From: Tenericutes bacterium MO-XQ
GTDB lineage: Bacteria > Bacillota_I > Bacilli_A > Acholeplasmatales > Acholeplasmataceae
Assembly: GCA_002838185.1 (NCBI GenBank)
Contig: CP017948.1
Span: forward strand, 1,550,001-1,614,000
DNA length: 64,000 nt
Reading direction: 5' to 3'
Shown: in pieces, positions 1 to 11,970 of the stretch
Layout of the letters: each line of letters starts with the position of its first letter
Numbering within the stretch: position 1 is the first letter of the stretch
Made by a program: the position numbers and the translations under genes
The notes under the pieces: model-generated
Databases searched by the model: none
Seen by the model: the letters and a program-made list of their open reading frames with translations, nothing else
What the model was told of the DNA's origin: nothing

Positions 1-1650
<1,650 letters not shown>

Positions 1651-1803
1651 CTTTTTTATTCTTTCATTTTCTTTACGACAGAATTTATCTACTTTTCAAA
1701 GATCAAACTTATTAAAACTTGAAAGATCTAATCTTTCAAAACTGAATATGATGAGTGTATTTTGGAAATTTTTATATACGTTTATGTATATGCCTTTCTC
1801 CTT
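1651..1803 (-). other. 16S-23S internal transcribed spacer, no tRNA
   Basis: About 150 bases of AT-rich spacer. I see no tRNA cloverleaf or CCA-type 3' end. It contains the distal arm (1725-1760) of a long 16S processing stem whose other arm lies upstream of 16S at 3367-3404. The lack of spacer tRNAs means this operon copy differs from the tRNA-Ile/Ala-containing spacers found in many Firmicutes. Confidence 0.85.
1725..1760 (-). other. 16S rRNA processing stem, 3' arm
   Basis: On the plus strand GATCTAATCTTTCAAAACTG followed by AATATGATGAGTGTAT. It is complementary over about 36 bases, with a 3-base bulge and very few mismatches, to the pre-16S leader at 3367-3404. Pairing of these arms would loop out 16S as in other bacteria, giving a double-stranded target for RNase III-type processing (established for rRNA operons; inferred here). 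Confidence 0.7.
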
Positions 1804-3328
<1,525 letters not shown>

Positions 3329-3366
3329 ATAGTTTGTTTGTTAATAGCTCTTATTTTTTTACTCTT

Positions 3367-3404
3367 GATACACTCATCATCATTCAGTTTTCAAAGATTA
3401 AATC
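3367..3404 (-). other. 16S rRNA processing stem, 5' arm in the leader
   Basis: Leader sequence upstream of 16S complementary to the spacer segment 1725-1760. On the plus strand it contains CACTCATCATCATTCAGTTT followed by TCAAAGATTAAATC. Together the arms make a stem of roughly 35 base pairs enclosing mature 16S. Confidence 0.7.
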
Positions 3405-3434
3405 ACACGCACACATACTTTGGCGTGCTTTAAT

Positions 3435-3463
3435 ATGATACCAAATCAAACCATGTTTGTCAA
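3435..3463 (-). promoter_or_regulatory. rRNA promoter P1 (proximal)
   Basis: Minus strand TTGACA at 3463-3458, 17-base spacer, TATCAT at 3440-3435. Consensus -35 with ideal spacing, about 110 bases upstream of 16S. No FIS/UP-type element can be asserted beyond the AT-rich upstream DNA. Confidence 0.85.
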
Positions 3464-3546
3464 CTAAAATTACAACTTTTTCAAGATTAATTTCAGATTC
3501 ATTTATAATCGGATTCGATAAGTGCCCTTTTTGGGCGACCTGTTAT

Positions 3547-3575
3547 ATTGTATCTTACTTTAAACCTAAAGTCAA
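3547..3575 (-). promoter_or_regulatory. rRNA promoter P2 (distal)
   Basis: Minus strand TTGACT at 3575-3570, 17-base spacer, TACAAT at 3552-3547. A second near-consensus sigma-A promoter 112 bases upstream of P1, so the operon has tandem promoters as in many bacteria. A small GCCC/GGGC hairpin (about 3523-3536) lies between them. Confidence 0.8.
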
Positions 3576-3632
3576 TACTTTTGACTATAAAAAAAACTTT
3601 TTTTGTAAATGTCTTTATAAGGCTCTAAAATG

Positions 3633-3662
3633 ACAAAAAAAGAACAGATTATTCTGTTCTTT
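3633..3662 (-). terminator. Terminator of the rseP transcript
   Basis: Perfect-arm hairpin AGAACAGATTATTCTGTTCT (3641-3660) followed on the minus strand by a T run (3640-3635). It closes the uppS-cdsA-dxr-rseP unit just before the rRNA promoters, insulating the rRNA operon. Confidence 0.85.
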
Positions 3663-3687
3663 TGTAAGGTTTTTTTATATTTACAAA

Positions 3688-5268
3688 TTATCCTCTAATT
3701 AATCTTAAGATATCATTATAGGTCACAAAGACGAACATAATTAATAATAGAAGAAACATTGCATTATTGATTGTGTTTTCAACTTTTCTAGGAAGTGGTT
3801 TTCTAGTGACTGCTTCAATCCCTAAAAAGACTAATCGTCCGCCATCAAGTGCAGGTATTGGTAGTAAATTTAATAAACCAATATTAATACTTAAAAATCC
3901 GGTAAATACAATAATAGATAATAACCCTTGACTTGCAGTACTACTGACTAAAGTATAAATACCAACAGGACCTGATAGATCTCCAATACCTAAATCTTCT
4001 TTAGGGCTGAATAATAATCCTAGAGTTGTAAATACTTCTGAAACATCTTGATAAAATCTTCTTGGTGCATATAATAAGGAATAGTTCCAATCAAATGATG
4101 ATGAAGGACTCACTCCTAATTGATATACAATCGGTTGACTTCCAAGTTTGGTTAAAGCATTTGCGCTAATCATGGAATAATATGCATTTTCAAGATTTCC
4201 ATCTCTTTCATAAACTACAACAAGATCGCCACGATCATATTGTCTAAAGACAGAAATAATATCATCCCAACTTTCGATGTCATGTGAAACATTATTAACA
4301 ATAATGCTTTCAATGATATCTCCTTCTAATAATCCGCCATCACTTCTTGCGCGACCATAACTTTGGCCAATGATCGGATCACGATAAATAGTGATTTCTT
4401 CAGTATCAGGATCTATATAAGTATTGGTAATACCCGCCATTTGAACAGCGACACTTACGTTAACATCAATTTCTACAAAAGATTGACCGTCTCTTTCATA
4501 CATAACATCAATCCATGATTGATCAAGATTTGACATGACTACTGATAAATCATTCCAATCTTCTATAGGCTCACCATTAATGGCTAATATTTTATCGCCA
4601 ATTTCTAATTGCGCATTATCTGCAGCATAACCTGGGACGATTTCAAATAATTCATTAGAATCTAAATTTGGTTTTTCTACGAAAAAGCCTACAATCAAAA
4701 ATAATAAGAATGCTAGAATAAAGTTCATCATTGGTCCTGCAAATATAACCATAAATCTTTGCCATAAAGTTTTACTTTCAAAACTTTTTTCAGCTGGTGT
4801 AATCCACATTTTGTTTTTTTGACTGATTTGATAAGTTGCATCTCTCAAAACTGAAAAATGGATAGTTTGTCCGTCAACATTTAAATCAATATATAATGGA
4901 TCAAAATCTTTACCATATAAATCAAATGCTTCAACAACACCTGTTACATCTGATTCAACTTGGTCAGTTAAAATAATTTGATAAACTTGGTCTTGCTCGT
5001 TTATTTTTAATCCTATGGTTTGTTCTTTTTTAATCAGTGCATCTGAAACACTTTCTCCAGCCATGGATACATATCCACCAATAGGAATACCTCTGACTGA
5101 ATATATGGTTTCGCCTTTACGCTTTTGATAAAGCGCAGGTCCCATACCAATAGAAAACTCATGACACAAAATACCTGCTTTTTTAGCGAAATAAAAATGT
5201 CCTGCTTCATGGATAAGGATAATGACCCCTAAGACAACGATGAATAATAAAATGTTTAATATAACCAT
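3688..5268 (-). CDS. rseP: RseP-type site-2 protease (RIP zinc metalloprotease)
   Basis: Intramembrane zinc protease of the S2P/M50B family, which cuts transmembrane anti-sigma factors and remnant signal peptides in the membrane. The zinc motif HEAGH is at residues 20-24 in the first membrane helix. PDZ-like sequence occupies roughly residues 200-360. The third zinc-ligand motif is in NLLPIPALDGG (about 467-477), followed by a final helix. At 526 residues it is longer than common family members (about 420-450) because of an extended region between the HEAGH helix and the PDZ part (about 70-165). Start ATG has SD AGAGGTAG. It is the last gene of uppS-cdsA-dxr-rseP, the usual Firmicutes order. 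Substrate here unknown. Confidence 0.93.
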   Translation of the reverse strand: MVILNILLFIVVLGVIILIHEAGHFYFAKKAGILCHEFSIGMGPALYQKRKGETIYSVRGIPIGGYVSMAGESVSDALIKKEQTIGLKINEQDQVYQIILTDQVESDVTGVVEAFDLYGKDFDPLYIDLNVDGQTIHFSVLRDATYQISQKNKMWITPAEKSFESKTLWQRFMVIFAGPMMNFILAFLLFLIVGFFVEKPNLDSNELFEIVPGYAADNAQLEIGDKILAINGEPIEDWNDLSVVMSNLDQSWIDVMYERDGQSFVEIDVNVSVAVQMAGITNTYIDPDTEEITIYRDPIIGQSYGRARSDGGLLEGDIIESIIVNNVSHDIESWDDIISVFRQYDRGDLVVVYERDGNLENAYYSMISANALTKLGSQPIVYQLGVSPSSSFDWNYSLLYAPRRFYQDVSEVFTTLGLLFSPKEDLGIGDLSGPVGIYTLVSSTASQGLLSIIVFTGFLSINIGLLNLLPIPALDGGRLVFLGIEAVTRKPLPRKVENTINNAMFLLLLIMFVFVTYNDILRLIRG

Positions 5269-5271
5269 AAA

Positions 5272-6408
5272 CTACCTCTTCTCATAAGCTTGATAAATCT
5301 CTTGTTGAATCTTTTGATCTATCTCTATAATTTGTTTAAGTGTAGGATTTTTGATTTGTTCTTGAATCTCTACATATTTAAATACAATATCCTCAATCTC
5401 TAAAAAAGAGATTTTTTTCTTTAAGAATAAATGAACTGCAGCTTCATTTGCTGCATTCATTACTGTTGGCATTATTCCACCTTGCTTACCGACTTCATAA
5501 GCCAACTTCAATAATGGAAATCTTTCATAATCCATTGGCTTAAATGATAAGTTTGAAAGTGTTAATGATTGGTCGAATACAGCTCTTTTTGGATAAAAAA
5601 GTGCATATGCAATTGGAATCCTCATATCTGAGACACTCATAGACGCTTTAATGGTTCCGTCTTTGAAATATGTGAGTCCATGGACAACACTTTCCTTGTG
5701 CAGCACAGTCTCAATTTGATCGTACGCTAAATAAAATAAATGGTGTGCTTCAATGACCTCTAATCCTTTGTTCATCATGGTTGCACTATCTATAGTTATT
5801 TTAGCACCCATCGACCAATTTGGATGTTTTAATGCTTGATTTAAATCAACATTTTCAAGGTCTTTTCTTGATAAATCTCTAAAAGATCCGCCGCTTGCGG
5901 TAATCACTATTTTTGAAATATCACTTTGACTTTCATGGTCTAGTGTTTGCCATAGTGCACTATGTTCACTATCGATTGGATAAAGTTTGACTTGATGTTT
6001 TTTAACATACGCATTGACGATGTCTCCAGCCATGACAAGTGTTTCTTTATTTGCAAGAGCAATATCTTTTTTAGTTTTGATTGCTTCTATTGTTGGATTG
6101 AGACCTGCTGATCCAGATAGTGCATTTACAACCACACCTTCTTTTTCATAGGTTACAACATCAATCAAACCTTGATCTCCCCAAGTGAATCTCACATTAG
6201 GAAATAGACCTTCATAATTTTTAAGTTGTTTTTCATAACGTAAAGAAACTATTTCAGGTTTAAAAGTATTTAATATATATTTATTTTTTTCATCATCTGA
6301 TCCAAGTGAACAGCCAATGAGTCTAAACTCATCTTTATGTTTTGATATGACATCAAGTGTTTGCATGCCTATGGATCCCGTTGAACCTAATAAATAAATA
6401 TGTTTCAT
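5272..6408 (-). CDS. dxr: 1-deoxy-D-xylulose 5-phosphate reductoisomerase
   Basis: Second enzyme of the non-mevalonate (MEP) isoprenoid pathway: converts DXP to MEP with NADPH in the cytoplasm. NADPH-binding GSTGSIG is at residues 8-14; metal and substrate motifs IDSEHSALWQ and GGSFRD, and the loop HPNWSMGAKITIDSATMMNK are all present. 378 residues, normal length. Its ATG overlaps the TGA of cdsA (ATGA), which implies translational coupling. Position between cdsA and rseP is classic for Firmicutes. Presence implies isoprenoids by the MEP route, supplying UppS next door. Confidence 0.96.
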   Translation of the reverse strand: MKHIYLLGSTGSIGMQTLDVISKHKDEFRLIGCSLGSDDEKNKYILNTFKPEIVSLRYEKQLKNYEGLFPNVRFTWGDQGLIDVVTYEKEGVVVNALSGSAGLNPTIEAIKTKKDIALANKETLVMAGDIVNAYVKKHQVKLYPIDSEHSALWQTLDHESQSDISKIVITASGGSFRDLSRKDLENVDLNQALKHPNWSMGAKITIDSATMMNKGLEVIEAHHLFYLAYDQIETVLHKESVVHGLTYFKDGTIKASMSVSDMRIPIAYALFYPKRAVFDQSLTLSNLSFKPMDYERFPLLKLAYEVGKQGGIMPTVMNAANEAAVHLFLKKKISFLEIEDIVFKYVEIQEQIKNPTLKQIIEIDQKIQQEIYQAYEKR

Positions 6409-7349
6409 AAAATCACTACCGTTGGATACAATCTATAAATTAATAAGAAAATCGCATTTAAGAATAGTGCTACAAATAGCACAGAATCAAAACGATCTAA
6501 AAGTCCACCATGACCCGGTAAGATATTTCCGAAATCTTTAATATGATATGTTCTTTTTAATCTTGAAGCTACCAAGTCACCAATTTGAGCAAAGATTGAA
6601 GCAATCATCGTGATTGGAACTAAGACTAAAGCTTGAACCCATAATGGTGTTCTTTCTCCTAATGATGAGAAATTATCTAGTAGTGTTAATTGTCCACCTG
6701 AATTCACAAGGTCACCTAAATATGTACCTGCTTGGAAGAAATATCCATAAAATAATGCGAATGAAGATGCGATGATGGTCGCAAACACAGTTCCTGCGAT
6801 TGCACCTTCCCATGATTTCTTAGGACTGATATGTGGCGCTAATTTATGTTTTCCATATTTCATACCAAAAAGATATGCGAATACATCAGTTGATGATGTG
6901 ATTAATAATAGATAAACGATAAATCTAACACCTAAAAATCTAAGGATTACAATGGAAGCGGCACCTAAACCAACATAATTAACGATGGTTAATGCTTTAC
7001 CAACATCTAAACCATTAAACTCTTTAAATAAAACTAAAAAACTAAAGAGAACCAATGTGATTAAAGGAATAGTAATGCTTAATAATCCATTAGCTTCTAA
7101 AGGATTATACTCTAAATTTCCTAAGACTCCACCAACACTAAAGAATGTTCCTAATGTTAAAAGGACAATGCCTATTTTTGGTAACCATTGAAATTTCTTT
7201 TCTGTTTCATACATACGAATCATTTCTGTAGATGAAATGATAACAAATAAAATCATAAAAACTTGAAATACTGCTAAAAAGATTTCAAAGCTAACGATTG
7301 GTATTAAAATAAGTGACAGGATAATGCCTGTTAATAATCTTTTTTTCAT
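6405..7349 (-). CDS. cdsA: Phosphatidate cytidylyltransferase
   Basis: Integral membrane enzyme that makes CDP-diacylglycerol from phosphatidic acid and CTP for phospholipid synthesis. The family signature near the C terminus is clear: SRLKRTYHIKDFGNILPGHG followed by GLLDRFDS. Several hydrophobic helices span the rest. 314 residues. Start ATG has SD GGAGG with short spacing and overlaps the end of uppS by 4 bases. Stop is TGA, one of the direct proofs that UGA is not read as Trp in this organism. Confidence 0.95.
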   Translation of the reverse strand: MKKRLLTGIILSLILIPIVSFEIFLAVFQVFMILFVIISSTEMIRMYETEKKFQWLPKIGIVLLTLGTFFSVGGVLGNLEYNPLEANGLLSITIPLITLVLFSFLVLFKEFNGLDVGKALTIVNYVGLGAASIVILRFLGVRFIVYLLLITSSTDVFAYLFGMKYGKHKLAPHISPKKSWEGAIAGTVFATIIASSFALFYGYFFQAGTYLGDLVNSGGQLTLLDNFSSLGERTPLWVQALVLVPITMIASIFAQIGDLVASRLKRTYHIKDFGNILPGHGGLLDRFDSVLFVALFLNAIFLLIYRLYPTVVIL

Positions 7350-8020
7350 TTCAAGCCTCCAAAGCGACGATTTCTATTTTGATATGATTTGATCGCTTTT
7401 TCTAATTGTTTTTTATTAAATGCTGGCCAGTGAACTTTTGTAAAATAAAATTCAGCATATGCAATTTGCCATAACAAGAAATTTGATATTCTCATTTCAC
7501 CACTGGTTCTAATGAGTAAATCTACTGGCTCTTTAACCATAAGTGCTTGTTCAAAAGTTTCTTTGGTCACTGGTTTATTGACTTTATTGATTGCTGTTAG
7601 TATTTCATCATAACTACCGTAATCAACACAAATATTTAATGTAAAGCCTTCATTTGCTTTTGTTTGTTTTTCAATGTCATCGATGACTTCTAGTAACTCT
7701 TTACTAAATCTGTCTCTTCTTCCAGAAAAAATAACTTTATAATCGATTTCACCAATTTTATGTTTATTTTCATGGTACATTTCAATAGGTTTTGTCATTA
7801 AATAATTGACTTCTTCTTCGGGTCTCTTCCAATTTTCTGTACTAAAAGCGTAAACAGATAATTTTCTAATCCCAAAATCTTTCGCGTGTTTTGCAACACT
7901 AAAAAGATTTCTTCCACCTATATAATGACCAAATGATCTTGATTGTCCTCTTTTTTTTGCCCATCTTCCATTACCATCTAAAATAATAGCGACATGCTGA
8001 GGTATATTTATCTTATTCAA
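7346..8020 (-). CDS. uppS: Undecaprenyl diphosphate synthase (cis-prenyltransferase)
   Basis: Condenses isopentenyl diphosphate onto farnesyl diphosphate to make long-chain cis-polyprenyl diphosphate, the lipid carrier for surface glycans. Motif ILDGNGRWAKKRG with the catalytic Asp is at about residue 15; RTSGEMRISNFLLWQ is the conserved C-terminal motif. 224 residues, slightly shorter than the usual 240-250. Start is TTG, chosen because SD AAGGTGAT lies at good spacing and the protein begins where relatives do. In an apparently wall-less cell the carrier may serve glycolipid or surface-glycan synthesis (inference). Confidence 0.93.
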   Translation of the reverse strand: MNKINIPQHVAIILDGNGRWAKKRGQSRSFGHYIGGRNLFSVAKHAKDFGIRKLSVYAFSTENWKRPEEEVNYLMTKPIEMYHENKHKIGEIDYKVIFSGRRDRFSKELLEVIDDIEKQTKANEGFTLNICVDYGSYDEILTAINKVNKPVTKETFEQALMVKEPVDLLIRTSGEMRISNFLLWQIAYAEFYFTKVHWPAFNKKQLEKAIKSYQNRNRRFGGLK

Positions 8021-8095
8021 TATCTATCACCTTTATTTATTATAACTCATTTATTTTATAAATGAAACATATTCATTATTTTCACACATTCAAAA

Positions 8096-8118
8096 ATAAA
8101 AAGGCATATAGCCTTTTA
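8096..8118 (-). terminator. Terminator after frr
   Basis: Hairpin AAAAGGC-TATAT-GCCTTTTT directly at the frr stop codon, followed on the minus strand by a T-rich tract. It separates rpsB-tsf-pyrH-frr from uppS onward. A TATAAT (about 8044, minus strand) with a weak -35 upstream of uppS gives the downstream unit its own possible promoter. Confidence 0.7.
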
Positions 8119-8673
8119 TATTTTCATAAGCTCATCAGTTTTGCTCTTTAACTCTTGATCAACTTTCTTGATGTACTTATCTGTTAATTCTTGTACATCT
8201 CCTAAGTATCCTTTTTCATCATCTTCAGGTAAACCTAATTTTTTCATATGGTCATTACCATCACGACGAATATTTCTAACGCTAATTCTTGCATGCTCTG
8301 CAAGTTTTTCAACTTCTTTAACAAGTTCACGTCTACGTTCTTCAGTTGGTTGAGGTAAGATTAATCTAATACCCATACCATCATTCATAGGATTGAGCCC
8401 TAAATCTGATGCATAAATTGCTGTTTCAATTTGTTTTAATGCTGATTTGTCATAAGGTTTAATGTATAATTGATTACCTTCAACAACTGAAACAGATGAG
8501 ATTTGTCTAACAGGACTTTGTGCACCATAGTAATCAATCATAATATGATCAAGTAATGCTGGATTTGCTCTACCTGTTCTCACTTGTGCAAAATCCTTCA
8601 CTAAGACGTGTAAAGATTTTTCCATATGATCTTCTAATTCCATTAAAATCATATCTGCTTGTTCATGATTCAT
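8116..8673 (-). CDS. frr: Ribosome recycling factor
   Basis: Splits the post-termination ribosome with EF-G. 185 residues, exactly family length, with the conserved VRTGRANPALLDHI and EERRRELVKEVEKLAE regions. SD GGGAGG precedes the ATG. It follows pyrH by 3 bases, in the conserved rpsB-tsf-pyrH-frr order. Confidence 0.96.
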   Translation of the reverse strand: MNHEQADMILMELEDHMEKSLHVLVKDFAQVRTGRANPALLDHIMIDYYGAQSPVRQISSVSVVEGNQLYIKPYDKSALKQIETAIYASDLGLNPMNDGMGIRLILPQPTEERRRELVKEVEKLAEHARISVRNIRRDGNDHMKKLGLPEDDEKGYLGDVQELTDKYIKKVDQELKSKTDELMKI

Positions 8674-8676
8674 GCT

Positions 8677-9393
8677 TTATTCCTCCCATTTAACTAATGT
8701 TCCGATAGATTCTTGCATAACAGCTTTTTTCATATTGCCGTGTTCATTCATGTTAAATACAAGTATATCGAGTTTATTTTCAGTGCATATAGATGCAGCG
8801 GTTTGATCCATAACTTCTAATTTTTGTTTTAACAATTCTCTTTGTGAAATTTGTTTAAACATTTGAGCATCGTCAAATTTTCTAGGGTCTTTATCATAGA
8901 CACCTTCAACACCATTTTTTGCCATTAATATGACATCCGCATTAACTTCAGCTGCACGGAGTGCTGCTGCAGTATCTGTTGAGAAAAATGGTGAGCCAGT
9001 ACCTCCAGAGAAAACCAATACTCTACCTTTTTCAAAATGTCTGATTGCTTTTCTTCTAATATAAGGTTCAGCTACAGCACTGACTGGTAAAACAGTCATC
9101 ACTCTTGTTGGTACATCTAATGATTCTAAGGCATCTTGCAATGCAAGACCATTCATGATTGTACCAAGCATGCCCATGTAATCTGCTTGTGCGCGGTCCA
9201 TGCCTAGTTCTTCACCAGTTTTACCACGCCACAGGTTACCAGCGCCTACAACAATGCCGACCTGTACACCCAACTTATAAATCTCTTTGATTTCTGTTGC
9301 GATTTTCTTAACAGTAATCGGATGTATGCCATAAGTTCCATCGCCTTTTAAAGCTTCTCCACTTAATTTCAGAATGACTCTTTGGTACATCAT
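8677..9393 (-). CDS. pyrH: UMP kinase
   Basis: Hexameric bacterial UMP kinase (amino acid kinase family) that phosphorylates UMP to UDP. N-terminal [11 protein letters not shown] phosphate-binding region, then [10 protein letters not shown] and the substrate loop [13 protein letters not shown] are visible. 238 residues, normal. Two adjacent Met codons at the start leave the exact start ambiguous by one residue. Third gene of the rpsB operon. Confidence 0.95.
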   Translation of the reverse strand: MMYQRVILKLSGEALKGDGTYGIHPITVKKIATEIKEIYKLGVQVGIVVGAGNLWRGKTGEELGMDRAQADYMGMLGTIMNGLALQDALESLDVPTRVMTVLPVSAVAEPYIRRKAIRHFEKGRVLVFSGGTGSPFFSTDTAAALRAAEVNADVILMAKNGVEGVYDKDPRKFDDAQMFKQISQRELLKQKLEVMDQTAASICTENKLDILVFNMNEHGNMKKAVMQESIGTLVKWEE

Positions 9394-9411
9394 GCCACGC
9401 CCCTTTTTTAT

Positions 9412-10287
9412 TTATTTACGAACTTGTGCTGCTACTTCTGCTGCGAAATCTTCTTCTTTCTTTTCGATACCTTCGCCAACTTCTAATCTAATGAATGATA
9501 AAACTTCATTTTGGTTAGATTTTAAGTATTGACTCACTTTTTGATCTGTATCTTTAACAAATGGTTGATCTACTAAGCAAATATCTTGTAAGAATTTATT
9601 TAAACGGCCAACAACCATTTTTTCAACGATATTCGCTGGTTTGCCTTCTTGAAGTGCTTGTTGAGTTAATACATGTTTTTCATGTTCTAATGTTTCTTGA
9701 TCAACTTCATTGCGGTTTAAATATTTTGGATTTTGTGCAGCAATATGCATAGCGATATCTTTAGCAACTTCGTCGTCTTGCTTAGCTAATACCGCTAATA
9801 CTGCAATACGTCCACCCATGTGTTTGTAAGCCCCAAATGCTTGAGCGTCTTCTTTAACAACTCTAGATACACGGCGAAGAGAAATTTTTTCTCCGATTGT
9901 TGCTGTTGCATCAATTAACATTTGTTCTACAGTTACACCATTCGCTTCAACTTTTAAAGCTTCTTCAGTGTTTGTTGCATTTGAATTTAAAATTGTGTTT
10001 CCTACTTTATCTAATAAATCTAAGAATTGTTTGTTTTTAGCAACGAAATCTGTTTCTGAATTTAATTCAAAAATTACTGCTTCATTACCATTTACTTCGA
10101 TACTGCATAAACCTTCTGCAGCAATTCTTCCAGCTTTTTTAGCTGCTTGCGCCATTCCTTTTTCTCTTAAGAAATCTATAGCTTTTTCGATATCTCCATC
10201 ATTTTTTTCTAACGCTTTTTTGCAATCTAACATGCCTGCGCCAGTTCTTTCTCTTAATTCTTTTACCATTTGAGCTGTTATAACCAT
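9412..10287 (-). CDS. tsf: Elongation factor Ts
   Basis: Nucleotide exchange factor for EF-Tu. The N-terminal UBA-like domain with [15 protein letters not shown] and the core [10 protein letters not shown] motif are unmistakable. 291 residues. Strong SD AAGGAGG before the ATG. Lies behind rpsB but with a terminator-like hairpin between, so its level may be set lower than S2. Confidence 0.96.
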   Translation of the reverse strand: MVITAQMVKELRERTGAGMLDCKKALEKNDGDIEKAIDFLREKGMAQAAKKAGRIAAEGLCSIEVNGNEAVIFELNSETDFVAKNKQFLDLLDKVGNTILNSNATNTEEALKVEANGVTVEQMLIDATATIGEKISLRRVSRVVKEDAQAFGAYKHMGGRIAVLAVLAKQDDEVAKDIAMHIAAQNPKYLNRNEVDQETLEHEKHVLTQQALQEGKPANIVEKMVVGRLNKFLQDICLVDQPFVKDTDQKVSQYLKSNQNEVLSFIRLEVGEGIEKKEEDFAAEVAAQVRK

Positions 10288-10343
10288 GATATGCCTCCTT
10301 GATTTTTCATATATATATTTTTATTGTTTTTTTGCTTTTTTTG

Positions 10344-10374
10344 TAAAAAATAAGGGGATAGAAATCCCCTTATC
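10344..10374 (-). terminator. Terminator-like hairpin between rpsB and tsf
   Basis: Minus strand ATAAGGGGATTTCTATCCCC followed by TTATTTTTT: a 9-base-pair stem and T run immediately after the rpsB stop codon. Because no separate promoter is obvious before tsf, partial read-through (attenuation) is the likely role. Confidence 0.8.
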
Positions 10375-10377
10375 GCA

Positions 10378-11358
10378 TTATTTTAGTACATCAATAAGTT
10401 CTGCTTTTTTAAGGGTTGAATAACCAGTAATGCCACGGTCTTTAGCTAAGGCACGAAGTTCAGCAACTGTCATTGATTCTAAGTCTTCTTGTGTTAAATC
10501 GTTATCTTCAACATCATCTTCTTCGACTTCTTCTTCGTCTTCTTCAACTTCTTTTACTTTAGGTTGAGGTTTTGGTTGAGGTTTAGCTTCACGTCTTGGT
10601 TTAGCTTCTTTTTGATCATTGTTATAATCTCTTCTTGAAGCTTCTTGAACTGTTTCTTCTTCGAATTTTTCAACAGCTCCACCTTGTGCTTCGATAACTG
10701 CATTTCCCATAACCCATGTAATTAACTTAACTGCACGAATTGCATCATCGTTTGCAGGGATAATGTAATCTACATCATCTGGATCACAGTTTGTATCAAC
10801 AATACCGAATACTTTGATACCTAATTTACGTGCTTCTAAAATTGCATTTCTTTCTTTTCTTGGATCAATAATGAAGATTGCTTCTGGAACTTTCTTCATA
10901 TCTTTGATACCGCCTAAGAATTTTTCTAACTTAGCACGTTCATTTTTAAGTTGTAAAACTTCTTTTTTAGGTAATTTTTCAAATACACCGTCTTCTTCCA
11001 TCTTATAAAGGTCGTGTAATCTCTTAATACGACGACGGATGGTTTTAAAGTTAGTAAGTGTTCCACCTAACCATCTTTGATCAACATAGAATTGACCAGT
11101 GCGAATTGCTTCTTCTTTTACTGATTCTTGAGCTTGTTTTTTTGTACCAATAAATAGTACTTTACCACCGTCAGCAACGATGTCGTATAACGCTTTATAC
11201 GCAATCTCAATCTCTTCAGCTGTTCTCTTTAAGTCAATGATATAAATACCATTTCTTGACGTAAAGATGTATGGTGCCATTTTAGGATTCCAGCGACGTG
11301 TCGCATGTCCAAAGTGTACGCCTGACTCTAATAATTGTTTCATTGAAACTACTGCCAT
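10378..11358 (-). CDS. rpsB: Ribosomal protein S2 with acidic linker and C-terminal SAP-like domain
   Basis: The first about 225 residues are a normal S2 ([30 protein letters not shown]). The protein then continues for about 100 residues: a charged, Lys/Pro/Gln- and Glu/Asp-rich linker, and a last 40-residue segment ([20 protein letters not shown], then [18 protein letters not shown]) that resembles SAP or Rho-N helical modules, which bind nucleic acid. I start at the internal ATG (MAVVSMKQ), 10 bases after SD GGAGG; the ATG three codons upstream has no usable spacing. A normal S2 is about 230-260 residues, so the tail is the odd feature. Confidence 0.95.
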   Translation of the reverse strand: MAVVSMKQLLESGVHFGHATRRWNPKMAPYIFTSRNGIYIIDLKRTAEEIEIAYKALYDIVADGGKVLFIGTKKQAQESVKEEAIRTGQFYVDQRWLGGTLTNFKTIRRRIKRLHDLYKMEEDGVFEKLPKKEVLQLKNERAKLEKFLGGIKDMKKVPEAIFIIDPRKERNAILEARKLGIKVFGIVDTNCDPDDVDYIIPANDDAIRAVKLITWVMGNAVIEAQGGAVEKFEEETVQEASRRDYNNDQKEAKPRREAKPQPKPQPKVKEVEEDEEEVEEDDVEDNDLTQEDLESMTVAELRALAKDRGITGYSTLKKAELIDVLK

Positions 11359-11402
11359 AAAATTCATTCCTCCATTTGTTTTTTCCTCTGCATGACTTTT
11401 TA

Positions 11403-11440
11403 GACACCCACCTTTAATTTATTAAAGGCACTTGAGTGTT
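11403..11440 (-). promoter_or_regulatory. Structured rpsB leader element (possible S2 autoregulatory site)
   Basis: Minus strand leader folds as an outer stem (ACACTC with GGGTGT) around an inner perfect hairpin CCTTTAAT-AAA-ATTAAAGG. It lies between the promoter and the rpsB SD. Ribosomal protein leaders commonly bind the encoded protein; I infer this but did not match it to a named family. Confidence 0.5.
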
Positions 11441-11475
11441 TAACATCATACATGTGTATTTTAATAGCCTTATTA

Positions 11476-11504
11476 AATATATCATATTTATAGTGTTTTT
11501 TCAA
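11476..11504 (-). promoter_or_regulatory. Promoter of rpsB-tsf-pyrH-frr
   Basis: Minus strand TTGAAA (11504-11499), 17-base spacer, TATATT (11481-11476). About 120 bases upstream of the rpsB start, leaving room for the structured leader. Confidence 0.7.
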
Positions 11505-11520
11505 GTTATTGCTTTATTTT

Positions 11521-11970
11521 TTATTGTTTTTTGTCGCTACTTCCAAAACCACCGAGTCTAACCGTATGATTTGGGTCATCATCAATCGTTTGAAGATAAT
11601 TGATAAAGATACCTTGTGCAACTCTTTCTCCCTTAGATACGGTTACTTTTTTGGTTGAAAAGTTATATAAAGGAACCATAATATGCCCTTCGTTATTTTC
11701 ATTGTTATAATAGTCTGAATCGATAACTCCAACACTATTACTCATCATTAATCCTTTTTTGATACCTAATGATGATCTAGGGAAAATGAGTAATGCTTCA
11801 TTATCAGGAAGTAAAACTTTTAATCCAGTTGGAATCATTTTGATTTCTCCTGGTTGGATTTCTACATCTTCAATGCTTGCAAGATCATATCCTGCACTGT
11901 GTTTGGTTTGTCTTTGTGGGACTAATACTTCAACGTCTTGATATGCTTTAACAATTTCAAATTTTCTCAT
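11521..11970 (-). CDS. dut: dUTP diphosphatase
   Basis: Trimeric dUTPase: hydrolyses dUTP to dUMP, keeping uracil out of DNA and feeding dTMP synthesis. All five family motifs are in order: AGYDL, PRSSLG, GVIDSDYY, ERVAQG and the C-terminal P-loop-like GGFGSSD. 149 residues, normal. SD AAGGAG before ATG. It overlaps the NUDIX gene upstream by 14 bases. Functionally it fits with ung encoded nearby. Confidence 0.96.
   Translation of the reverse strand: MRKFEIVKAYQDVEVLVPQRQTKHSAGYDLASIEDVEIQPGEIKMIPTGLKVLLPDNEALLIFPRSSLGIKKGLMMSNSVGVIDSDYYNNENNEGHIMVPLYNFSTKKVTVSKGERVAQGIFINYLQTIDDDPNHTVRLGGFGSSDKKQ

Noticed and set aside
1651-1803. Possible spacer tRNA
   Set aside because: No cloverleaf, no conserved TTC-loop, and the space is taken up by the processing-stem arm.
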